This document shows positions 1-10,800 of a stretch of DNA of 64,000 nt, piece by piece. The stretch spans positions 1,418,822 to 1,482,821 of the forward strand of contig VWZX01009108.1 in NCBI GenBank assembly GCA_013399015.1, written 5' to 3'. Made by a program: the position numbers and the translations under genes. Position 1 is the stretch's first letter, and the number at the start of each line of letters is the position of its first letter. Under the pieces are notes generated by a model that saw only the letters and a program-made list of their open reading frames with translations, ran no database searches and had not been told where the DNA came from. Origin of the DNA: Galbula dea. Its lineage: Eukaryota; Chordata; Aves; Piciformes; Galbulidae.

Positions 1-845
1 ATTAACTCTTTTATATAATCTTCTGCTTTCTCTTTTAATTACCTCAATAACATCCTGCTTAGCTTCTGTACTAATGGCCTCAAAATTAGCCAATCCATTC
101 TGATCACAGCTGTTGTTTCCCTCTCTGCCCACAAGCATTACCCACAGAGGGACTTGCAGCTTCTCAGTTTTTTTTCATGTATCCACAAGCTTTTAAAGCA
201 CATTTGATTCTTCTACCTGCAGAGAGGCTTTCCCAGCTCCATCCCCAAATTCTGCTGCTGTGTGTATGACTAAAATTCCCCCCCAAAAGCCACTGATAGC
301 AATACCATGATACTCACCCTGAAGCTGCCCAACAGTTATGCCCTATGTCAAGCCTGAGAGAAATTGGTGCAGCATCCTGGTGGGAGCTGCACTTTGCAGT
401 TTGAATGTCTTTAGTGTTGGCAGATGAATATGCCAAACCCCCTGAGGATTTTAAAATGCTATACTGATGGCTTTGAAGTTGAAATAGAAAACTGAGCTCA
501 AGGATGTGCAGAGCCCTAGGATGTGCAGCTGGGGCTGCCCTGGGTTTGTGGGCTGGGAGGAAGGGGAACATTGGTTTTAGTCTATTCAGACACCAAGTGA
601 CATAGAAACCAACGGTGTTAACTATGATGCTCTGAGGCTTGTATGGAAACTCAAACTGCTTCAAACTCAGCTGCCTGATTTCTGGAAGCTTCACCAATCC
701 TCCAGGGAGTGCTTTTGCTATTGTATTCTCCTACTGAATTATTATTAAAGAAAACAAAGCTTCCGTTGAGCTCTGGCCTGCTGTGGGTAGGGGTGGGTGT
801 GGGCTCTGCTGCCTGGCTTGTCTAAAGGGGAGACTGAGAATTGTG
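1..845. other. Upstream flank, no gene recognised
   Basis: I see no convincing exon here. The open frames are short, lack splice context and have no recognisable protein signature. In other vertebrates CCDC62 lies upstream of HIP1R on the same strand, so this could be its 3' flank or 3' UTR, but no coding part of it is visible. An ATTAAA near 745 is too weak alone to mark a transcript end. Confidence 0.5.
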
Positions 846-1427
846 GAATCATAGAATAGTTTAGTGTGGAAGGGACCTTTAAAGCTCATCTAAGTCCAAC
901 CTGCCTGCAGTGAGCAGGGACATCTTCCACAAGATCAGGTTGCTCAGAGCCCCAAATAACCTGACCTGGAATGGTTCCAGGGATGGAGTATCTACCACCT
1001 CTCTGGGCAACCTGGGACAATGTCTCATCGGTGTAAAACTTTTCCTTATTTGTAGTCTAAAATCCCTCTTTTAGTTAAAACCATCAACAGGACTCTGGAG
1101 CTGGCCCCAGCACTGCAGGTGAGGTCTCCCCAGAGCAGAGGCAGAATCCTCTCCCTGATCTGCTGGCTACGCTGTGGGGGGACAGCCCAAAACACGTTTG
1201 GCTTCTGGGCTTTGAGCTCATGCCCAACTTTTCACCCACCAGTATCCCCAAGTCCTTCTCCGCAGGGCTGCTCTCATCATCCCTTCATCCCTAGCCTGTG
1301 CTGATACTAGTGGTTGCCCTGACCCATGTGCAGGAGCTTGCACTTGGCCTCGTTGAACCTCGTGAGGTTCACACAGAACCACTTCTCCAGCCTGTCGAGG
1401 TTCCTCTGGATGGATCTCAGCCGGTAG
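846..1427 (-). mobile_element. CR1 retrotransposon fragment
   Basis: The left edge carries the reverse complement of the CR1 3' tail (TCATAGAATAG, then GGAAGGGACCTTTAAAG and a degenerate ATCTAGTCCAACC block), so the element lies on the minus strand. The sequence to the right, as far as the clause CCTCTGGATGGATCTCAGCC, continues into the CR1 3' UTR and ORF2-end region. It is diverged, with no intact reading frame, and sits just upstream of the HIP1R CpG island. The right edge is approximate. Confidence 0.85.
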
Positions 1428-1791
1428 TGATGAAGCTCTGAGTCTCTTAACTCTGTCGTGTACATGTTTGAGAGTTTCTGTAGAGAAGGATAAAGAAGGA
1501 GTTCGTTGTGCTGTTAGGATAAAGAACAGGGAAGACGAACAGGTATCACCATACCTGCATCTCGACTTCAGGAGCTGGGCAAGCGCCTCGATGCCTTTAG
1601 CAACAGCGAGAGGAACGGGCCGGGAGGGCTCGGGTATTACCGAACCTGAGCTACCGGGGCTGGACCGGAGCCATCACCTGGCCGCGGGTGGGCGGGGTCC
1701 GGGCGGGGCCGTGCGCTGGGCCGTGCTGGGCCGCCAGGGGCGCCGTGCTTCGGGTCGCGGCGCAGTGCGCGGCCGGTAGAAGCCGGCGGGC

Positions 1792-1869
1792 GGCGCCGGG
1801 TGCTGCCTGCCCGGCGTGCGGAGGCCGGGNNGGCGCCGGTTGCTGCCTGCCCGGCGTGCGGAGACCGGT
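1792..1869 (+). repeat. 38-bp tandem duplication flanking NN
   Basis: Two copies of a 38-bp GC-rich unit, 1792-1829 and 1832-1869, differ at about three positions and are separated by two undefined bases (1830-1831). They lie immediately before the HIP1R ATG, in the presumed 5' UTR. The Ns at the junction suggest either a collapsed or closed assembly gap, with the second copy possibly an artefact, or a true short tandem duplication. Confidence 0.9.
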
Positions 1870-1883
1870 GCGCGGGGCCCGCC

Positions 1884-4800
1884 ATGAACAGCATCAAGAG
1901 CGTACCGGCGCGGGTGCTGAGCCGCCGCGGAGGGCACAGCTTGGAAGCGGAGCGGGAACAGTTCGACAAGAACCAGGCAAGGAGGGCGGAGAGGCGGTGG
2001 TGGTGTCTCGCTACCGGCTCCGGTTTCGCGGTACCGGATCCGGTTTCTCGGTACCGGCTCGGTGACCGGTTCGCTCTGCTCCGTGGGGCAGCATGCTGAA
2101 TGCGGAGGCTTCTTGGAGGGGATGGGATGGGGGAAGGCGGGTCCCTGCTGGGGTTCGGGGACCTCCCCGCCCCCCACGCCCCGGTAAGGCGGCGCGGCTG
2201 CTGTCCGCCGGTCCCTCCATACTCCTGTCCGTCCGCCCTCCGGTCCTTCTGTCCCTGTGCCAGCGGAGCGCACGCTTCTCTGCCTCCACCTGCCCTACCG
2301 CTTCCTCCTACCGTGGCGCCGGGACGGTCCCGCGTGGGCACCGGTGGGTATCGGCCCGGCCCGTCACCCCCCGGGCCGGGTCCCGGGTAGCGGGTTACCG
2401 GAGCCGGGTCCCAGCCGAGCGCCGCCACCCCAGCAGGCAGCACAGCCCCGGGCAGTCAGAACGTGTGTATGTGTATATGTGTGTGTGTCCACCCTCGCGC
2501 CCTCCCGGGCCTTACCGGGCAGGTAAACACGGCCCTGAGCAAACAGGGAGAGTTTTATGGCCCCGGCTGAGCGCAGAGGCTGCCCCCCTGTGCCCACCGC
2601 TCCGCTAACGTTCATCTCCACATCCCTGTCGCGTCCCCTGGTCCCGGCACCGGCTATCCCGATTAGCCCCGGCAATGGGTCAATCCCTGCTGGGGTTGGG
2701 TCACACGAGGAGTGTCCCCGTGGGGGTCAGAGTACTAGAGAGAGCTGCAGAGGGAAAACAGCCCAAAGGTGTTTGTGTCTCGTGGTGTCCAGCTTGGATG
2801 AGGTGTCCGTGGCCATTCGTGTGGCCCCTATGGGATGGGTGATGCTCAGGCACTAATAAGGCTGGTGAACACCTTATGGGAAATTAATGCATTATGGGAA
2901 ATTAATTAGGAATGGGCAGAGGGATGGGCTCATTGGCTGCACCAGCAAAAATAACAGCAACCTTCCAGCATGCATCCTCTGACCTCCAGTTCACTGTGGG
3001 TGTTTTCCCCCTTTGCCCTATTGTTTTGCTGGTGCTTCCCTGGCCCCTGGGCTGGTTTGGTCCCAGAGAGCACCAGTGAAGGCAGGTGCTGATTTCAGGC
3101 CTCGTGGGGTCATGGTGTAATTTGTCTGCACTGGGTAGGAAACAGAGCTTGTTGGGTTTGGGGAGCAAGAGGAGAAAACCAGCAATTCCGGTTCCTTCTG
3201 GACGTGTCTCCTTCAATCGTCCCGCTGGGCGCCGCTGGGAAATAATCACAGCAGCGGTGCTGGCTCGTGCACTGAAGGGCAGCCTGTGCCAGCCGGGCAG
3301 GAGCATGGGCCTCCTTCCTCCCAGTCTTCCATGGCAGTTTGGGCTTTTTGGTGGGATTTCTGTCCCGTGTCAGTGCAACTTCCCTTGCAGTCATAGAGGT
3401 GCAGAGCAGTGTATGGGGTTAGCAGGTGGTTACTCTCTGTTGGAGCTCAATGCTGGGTTCACTGGCTGATGGTCCCGTTCACCACCCAGAACTGATCTTT
3501 ACTCCAGGAACTACTGAAGCACTCTTGTAAAGGAGCTTTATCCTGATGTGGTTTCCTGTAGCAGTGCTGTGGGTGAGAGCAAAACCCTTCCAATGTCAGT
3601 ACATGGCTATTGATCTGCCTTTAGTGTCTAATTTTAGCAGCTGAGGAGATGGCCACTGGTCACCTCTGTATTGTGGGGACAACTGGTGGCATGTCCTCTC
3701 CATGTGCCTTCAGTGGCCAAGGATTTCACACCACCCTGGAGAGTGATGCTACCAAAACGGAGAGCCCCATCTTCTTTCCTCCTGTGAAGACCAGGGCCAT
3801 GCCACGGGTGCAGACAAGGATTGCTGGACTTGGTGTGATCTCAGGTGCTTGCAGGTGACATGAAGGTCACCTGCTTTCCCTGAAAATGTGTTTTGAGGTC
3901 TCATGTCACAGTGGTGCAGATGTCCCCCTTATAGTGGCCACATATGGGAGGTGGGAAGCTGCTGTCCTACAGCAGGCGCCCATTCTGCAGCCTAGCAGGA
4001 GGAAAAACTTTCCCTCTTCTCTAGCTAGTTTTTTGTTGTTCTTAAACAAGAAGGTAAAAAATCCAATGAGCTCTGGAGCCGTGAGGAAGGCAGCATGTGT
4101 GAGTGCTGAGTGGTGCTTTTTTAGTGTAATTTGGGAAGTAGAAGCAGCATTAGGGAGGGAACTCCGGAGCAGCCGTTTCCAGTTCAGCTGATCCAGCAGC
4201 CCTCATGCCACTCAGTCGGGGAGGTTTCCAGCTTGACATCCTGCTGCCAAACAAAAATCACTCCCTGTTGTGGCATCGTGCCGGGACTCGGTATCCACCT
4301 GCCAGGTGGGGATTGTGGCCCCGGAGGATGCCGGGGCTTTGGGGAGCCGTGGGCGGTGGAGGATCGTGCCGTAATTAAAAGCAGCCTTGGAAAGAAAGGG
4401 TGGATGTAAACTGTGCTGCTTCATTTGGGTGCTTTGATCCCAGCTTTAGTCACCAGCTTGGTACGTGAGGGCTGTGAGTAAGGCATTTGGGCTGCACCCG
4501 TGTGAGCTCCCATGGCCTGCGGCTGGGCAGGTTTTGGGGTTGGACCCCCCACCACCAGCAGGGCTGGGGCTGCACTGCTCTGTGATGGTGATGAAGAACT
4601 GTCTGTAAGTGACATGAAGGTTTTGGCCAGGCTGGTTGAGTGCCTGCAGTGACAACCAGGACTTGCCCAACTCCAAGTGTGTCAATGATGTTCCAGGAAG
4701 CCCGATCAATGGTGAACCTCCATGTATTGGAGCCATCCTCTGTGGCCCAGCTTCACCAAGTAGCCTGCAGGGACATTCTGAAGGCATGTGTGTCCTGGGC

Positions 4801-7800
4801 TGCAGCATCACCGTGTGCCCCTTCCTGGTCCCATCACCCCCTTTTTGTTTATGTCCTGGTCAGCCAAGGGTTTGGAGCCTGCAAAAGGACACCTGAGCCA
4901 GCAGTCCTGAGGGACTGGCATTGGTTTGCTGCCACCATGGTTTATTTTGGACCACACTGGATGCAATGTCTCCATCATGACAAGTGCTGTGGGTGGGCTT
5001 GGGGCTGTCCCTGCACTGCTCCACTCCTCTGTGCTGGAGGTATGATGGCTCAGCTGAAACCTCTGTGCTGAATCACCAAGGATGAAACCAACCTCTCCAG
5101 CTCCTCCTAGGTGGAATTTTGGCTGGTCAAGCTGGAAATGAGATTATGAGCAATAAAGCCACCAGCACCAATGGGAATTACAGCCTGCTTGTGGGACAAA
5201 CCAACTGGATACCAACCTGATCCCTGTCCCGCTGGGCAGCACTGGGTGGTCAAGCTCCTGTTCCTTGGGGACAGCTCCCGGCTTTCAGGTGGCCACGGTG
5301 GTGCTGGGTACTTTGGGAGAGGTGGGAGCTCTGCAAGTGCCTGTTCCTGGGCACTCTGGGCTCATTAACCTTCCAAGATAAGAGGATTACAGCAAGTCAC
5401 CAGCTTAACTCCACTGCTGCTCCACATGGCAGGGTAACACCAGGGCTTCCCTGCTGCAGGGAAGGCAAAACCAGCTCCTTTTCCCAGTGGATGGGCTTGG
5501 CATTTTGCATTTGGCATTGCCCCTTTGGCACGGGGTCAGGTGCTTCCTGTGTCCTCCTGTGTAAGTCGGGAGCACTCGGGAATTTGGTGTTGGGTTCCTC
5601 CTCCTGTGTCTCGATTCGGAGGGGTCCCTGCTCAAGCAGCCATGTTGAAGCAGGTGCTTTCCCCGTGAGGGTGGATAAGGTTTTGATAAGGTTTTACAGC
5701 TCGTGGGGCTGCAGGGAGGGACTGGGTTTCTCTTCCGGCAAGAGCGCTGGTGGTGGAGTCGCTTCCTGCCTTCCCAGCTGGGACCTTTTCCTCTGCTGGT
5801 GTCTGAGGGCTTGTGGACATGGGCAGAGCCTGAGCACTCCTGCTAGGGTGAAGAAGCTTGGTTGAGTCTGCAGGGACCAGGGGAGGAGAAGGAGAAGAAA
5901 AAGGAGAAGGAGGAAGATCCTCATCGACCATAGCAGCTTGGTTTTGCAGCTCATCCTCACATGGGAGATGCAACCAACCCCTGTCTGGGGTCATCTTTTG
6001 GAGTAAACTTATAATTTGAAGAGTGCTGTGATCAAGGATGTTAAGATCTAGATAATCTCCCTCTGATGATCACATCACTCTGGATTCTGGCTGTGCCAAA
6101 ATAGGCATTGTGGCTGCCGCTCCCCTCCTTGCTCGGGGGCTGTATCTGCATGCAAAACCCACCCCTGGTTCAAAGGCTCCTTGTGATTCAACAAACGACC
6201 CTGGAATTTGGCATCTCCCTGTCGTGCTTTAGTGCTCCCAGGGCATGGGGCTGAGTTAAGGCTCCAAAACCACAAAAGCTCCTTTCCTGAGACAGGGACA
6301 CTGAAGAGCATCAGCACTGCAGTCGGTAGTGGCTTGGCTCTGACCCATCGTGCTGGGGATGGAGGGTTTTAACCAGGCTCCTTTGATCATGGCTAAAAAA
6401 GCCTTTTTGTCTGTGTCACAAATGGCTTTGAGGTGACAAATGGGGTCTAAAATTCAGTGTATTCCCCAAAAGCACTTTGGGGCTGGGCTGTTCCCAGCTC
6501 TTTGCTTTGGGGGGGGTGTGGATTGGAGACCATAAGGGTGACACTGTGTCTGACAGCTTCTGTCTCCTCCTCTCACAGGCCATCAGCATCAGCAAAGCCA
6601 TAAACACCCAAGAAGCTCCAGTGAAGGAGAAACATGCTCGCCGTATCCTTTCCCTTGGCTCCTGGGTGGCACAGAGGAGATCCAGTACTGAGGCAGGAGA
6701 GGTTTCACCTCATGGGGCTGGAGCCACAGGAGGTCTGGGAGACAAGAGACCCACACAGAGCTTGGTTAGGAGATGGCATTGTGTAGGTTTGTCCATCAGT
6801 GAAAATGCAAACAAGCAGTGCAATAAAGTTGCATTTCTTGGGTAATAAAATGCAAAGGGCCCCAAGTGTGCCCTGCAGGAAGAGGATTTATCTGCAGGTG
6901 CAGCATCCCACCAGTGATCTCTGTGCCTGGGTATGCTTGGTGCCTGTCCCCTTCCTAATGAAGGTTGAGCAGGAACAGTCCCCAGCTCTGCCTGTCCCCT
7001 GCTCCCCTCTGTGTCTGATTGGCCTTGACTGCAGAGAAGGGATCATCCTGGGGACGCACCACGAGAAGGGAGCCTTCACCTTCTGGTCCTATGCCATCGG
7101 CCTGCCCCTGCCTAGCAGTGCCATCCTCAGCTGGAAGTTCTGCCACGTCCTGCACAAGGTCCTGCGTGATGGCCACCCCAATGTGAGTGTCCTCTCTGAA
7201 AGGTCCCTCTTGTGTTGCTGACAGGAGGAAACTTTTGGCTCTTGATGACATCCCTCTGCACAGAGGGTGGGTTTCCTTCCCTGCCCCAACCACCTTTCCC
7301 AGGCTATGGGGCTGGGAATCAGGGCATCATAGAATCATTATGATTGGAAAAGCCCTCTGAGATCATCGAGTCCAGCCATCCACTCAACACTATCATGCTC
7401 ACTACTAAACCATGTCCCCAAGCACCACATCTACATGTTTTTTGAGCACTTCTGGGGATGGTGACTCCACCATTGCCCTGGGAAGCCTGGGCCAGTGCCT
7501 GATAAGCCTCTTGGTGAAGAAATTCTTCCTAATACCTAACCTGAGTCTCCTCTGGTGAAACTTGAAGCCATTTCCTGTAGTCCTATCACTTCTTACTTGG
7601 GAGAAGAGAATGAGCCCTACCCTACTACAACCTTCTTTCAGGTAGCTGCAGAGAGTGAGGTGGTCTCCTCTGAGCCTCCTTTTCTCCAGGCTAACCAACC
7701 ACAGTTCCCTCAGCTGCTCCTCAAGAGACTTGTGCTCTAGACCCTTCACTAGCTTCATTGCCCTTCTTTGGACACACTCCAGCACCTCAATGTCCTTCTT

Positions 7801-10800
7801 GTAGTGAGGGACCCAATAATGAACCCAGCATTCTGTTATCTCAGATCTTTGAAGCCTCCCCATGCACAGCCCCAACCTCTGGTTGCCGCTGAAGGGCTTG
7901 AACTTCTCCCAAAGCTGGATCCATTCTCTTCCCCAGCTTCAGAGCAGGCAGACAAGCACTCTCACAGCTCCATGCTAGCCTCACCATGCAAAATCTCTCC
8001 TGTTTTTATCCCTAGGTCCTCCACGACTGCCAGAGGTACCGCAGCAACATCAGAGAGACAGGGGACCTGTGGGTGAGTTGGGGTGAAGTGGAGGTTTGTT
8101 CCTTCTGGGGGGATTTGGAGGGGAGTGCTGAAAAGTATTGTGGGTGTGGGGAGGGCAAGGCACACCCTGGAATAACCCATCATCTCTGACCCATGGGGTG
8201 ATGGTTCTGCACTTGGTGAAGGACAAGAGGGCTGCCACAGCTTCACCAGCTTTGCTGTATCTGGTCACATCACTCCATACTGACCACATTTCCCCTCATG
8301 TCTATGGCAGGGCCATTTGCACGACAGGTATGGACAGCTAGTGAACATCTACACAAGGCTCCTCCTCACCAAGATCTCCTTCCACATCAAGGTGAGACCC
8401 TTCCTCACCTCTGTGCCATGCTGGGGCAACAGGGCTATGCCAGGGGATGTGTCTCACCAGCTAAAATACTAGCAGCAGCTAATATATATATTTTTTTTCC
8501 CCTTTTATAAAGCATCCTGAATTTCCCCCAGGCCTTGAAGTGTCAGATGAGGTGCTGGAGAAGACTGCGGGGACAGATGTGAACAATATGTGAGTGTCCT
8601 GGCAGGAGCACACTGGCAGCATCCTGCTAATGAAACAGCTTGTGGCCATGCAGCCATGGGTGGTTCTTAGACTGGTTGGATGGTGCCTGATTCCTCCTGC
8701 ACCTGCAGAGGGCTGAGGAACATCAATGCAGGGAGCAAATCCACCACGTTGATGTCGGTCTGAGCCCTCGCTGGCAGGGGGATCTGCAGTGGATGTGAGC
8801 AGCCTCAGCAAGGATGTCTCTGCCACTGAGTGATGGAGTTTTGGCCTTGTTCTTTTTCTTTTGGCAGCTTCCAGCTGACAGTTGAGCTGTTTGACTACCT
8901 GGACTGGGAGCTGAAGCTGTCAGAGTCAGGTGAGGAGGCGGTGGCAGGTCCCTCCTGATTGCCCCAGGGCTCTTGAGCAAGAGTTTCGCTCTTTGGTCGG
9001 GAATGGAGTTTGAGGTCAGAGGCTCAAGTCCCTCCTCCTCCTCCAGTGAGGTTTCTGAGGTCGTTTCTCAGCCAGGTTCCACTGTTGATGCTCTGTAGAG
9101 GTGGTTGGAGGGAAATATTTGAGGAACATATTTGGTTGTAGTTCACCTGAGCAATGCAGAGTATTGTTTTCCGGGCAGTGCTGCTCTGAAATCTGTGTTT
9201 ATTTCTTTTTTATGCATTACCCAAATCCTTTTTATCCCCCTGAAGCAGAGGGTGGGGCTGTACCTCTTTCTAAATATCTCCAGGGAGGTCTGGAGTCCCC
9301 TGCCTGTGTTTTCTTCTCTCAGCTCCTTTTCCAGGAATTTTTAGATGGCTTCAAAACTCAGCAGATTCTTCCTCCGTCACGAATCAGGACCGGGGAACAG
9401 CCCTGGAAAAGAGGGCACAGCAGGAGAGACTGTGCTCCAGGCTCTCCTCAGCATCCTGCTTCTCCTCCTGACCCACTTCTACAGAGAATTTATATTCATA
9501 AATACTTTAAAGCCGAGCGAGGAAGAAGCCAGAGTGGATATACTGGATTTCTGCCAAGGGAAGGGATCTGTTTCTGAGCTGGGGCAGACAAGATTGCAGT
9601 GCTGGTGGACTGTCCTCTGCCCTGGGATCCTCTTCCAGCTCCTTGCATGATTAAATAGAGTAGAGCAAACCCCCTCAGTTTCCCTGGCTGTGCCATGCAG
9701 CAGCAGCTCCTGCAGGCAACCATCCTGCCTTGCACCATCCTGGGGTTAAATCCTTCCTTTTTTTAGGGTTTGGGATATTGGGAGCACAGCTGAACACCTT
9801 TTCCCTCTGCCACCACGCTCCCTTTGGGTGTTCTTCTTGCTGGGAGAGGAGTTGTTCCCAGCTCAGCAGGACAGGATGGGCAGCGAGCCCAGCGGTTACC
9901 ATGTGTGCCGGCAAAGCCACATCCGTGGTGGTTAATGATCAAGCCTGGTGGCCTGGAGCAGGATGGCTCCTGGTGCCTCACCATGCTCAACCCTTCAGTT
10001 TTCAGGCAGCTCAACACCTCGATGGCAATCTCGCAGATGTCGGCGGTGCAGTGCCGCCTGGCCCCTCTCATCCAGGTCATCCAGGACTGCAGCCACCTCT
10101 ACCACTACACTGTCAAGTTGATGTTCAAGCTGCATTCCTGTGAGTCTCTAGGGATGTGTCCCACTCTGATCTTTTCCCAGGTCAGACTTCTGGCTGGGTT
10201 CTTGGGGGTCAGGCTTGCGTGGATGCAGGCATCCATGTCCCTGTGTCCCAGCTGGGCTTTAAGGACCTGCTTCGTCCCACACAGGCATCCCAAATGAAGG
10301 AATTAGAAGGGCTTGACCTTGATGAATTCAAACCAGTGTGCCTTGGCTCCCTATGTCCCTGCACAGGGCTGCTGGGCAGCATGATGCTAGGGGCCTCACG
10401 TGGCTATTCAGGGTTCCCATGCCCACCTCTCCCTGTGCCACATTCCCAGTACCTACACTGGGGAGCGGGGACACCTCACTCCTGTCCTGGCTGCTTCCAC
10501 GTGGTCTTTACCACACTGACTTTTGCAGCTGGAGGGATCTGGGTGCGTGTGAATGAATTTGCAGCCCTGGATCAGTCACCACTGTCCTCTCCATCACCAC
10601 AGGTCTGCCAGCTGACACGCTGCAGGGCCACCGAGACCGTTTCCACGAGCAGTTCCGCAGGTAACCCAGGGATGAAGTGGGGCAGCAGGGTCCCTCCTCT
10701 GCTGCCCTCCCAAGCCCCATCTCTGCCTCCCCTGAGAACATTTTTTCTTGTTTTGCTCTCAAGCCTCAAAAACTTCTTTAAGAAAGCATCTGACATGCTG

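Larger units (their letters stand above)
1560..2480 (+). promoter_or_regulatory. CpG-island promoter of HIP1R
   Basis: Composition changes sharply to very GC- and CpG-rich sequence around the HIP1R start codon at 1884. It contains GC-box-like GGGCGGGG runs near 1690-1710 and a weak CTCF-like CCGCCAGGGGCGCC at 1731-1744. There is no clear TATA box. The island extends into intron 1. The transcription start cannot be fixed from sequence; it should lie between about 1600 and 1880. Confidence 0.8.

Noticed and set aside
1637..2443. 268-codon minus-strand open frame over the HIP1R promoter
   Set aside because: It runs through the NN and the CpG island, is proline/arginine-rich without domain structure, and is antisense to exon 1: a composition artefact.
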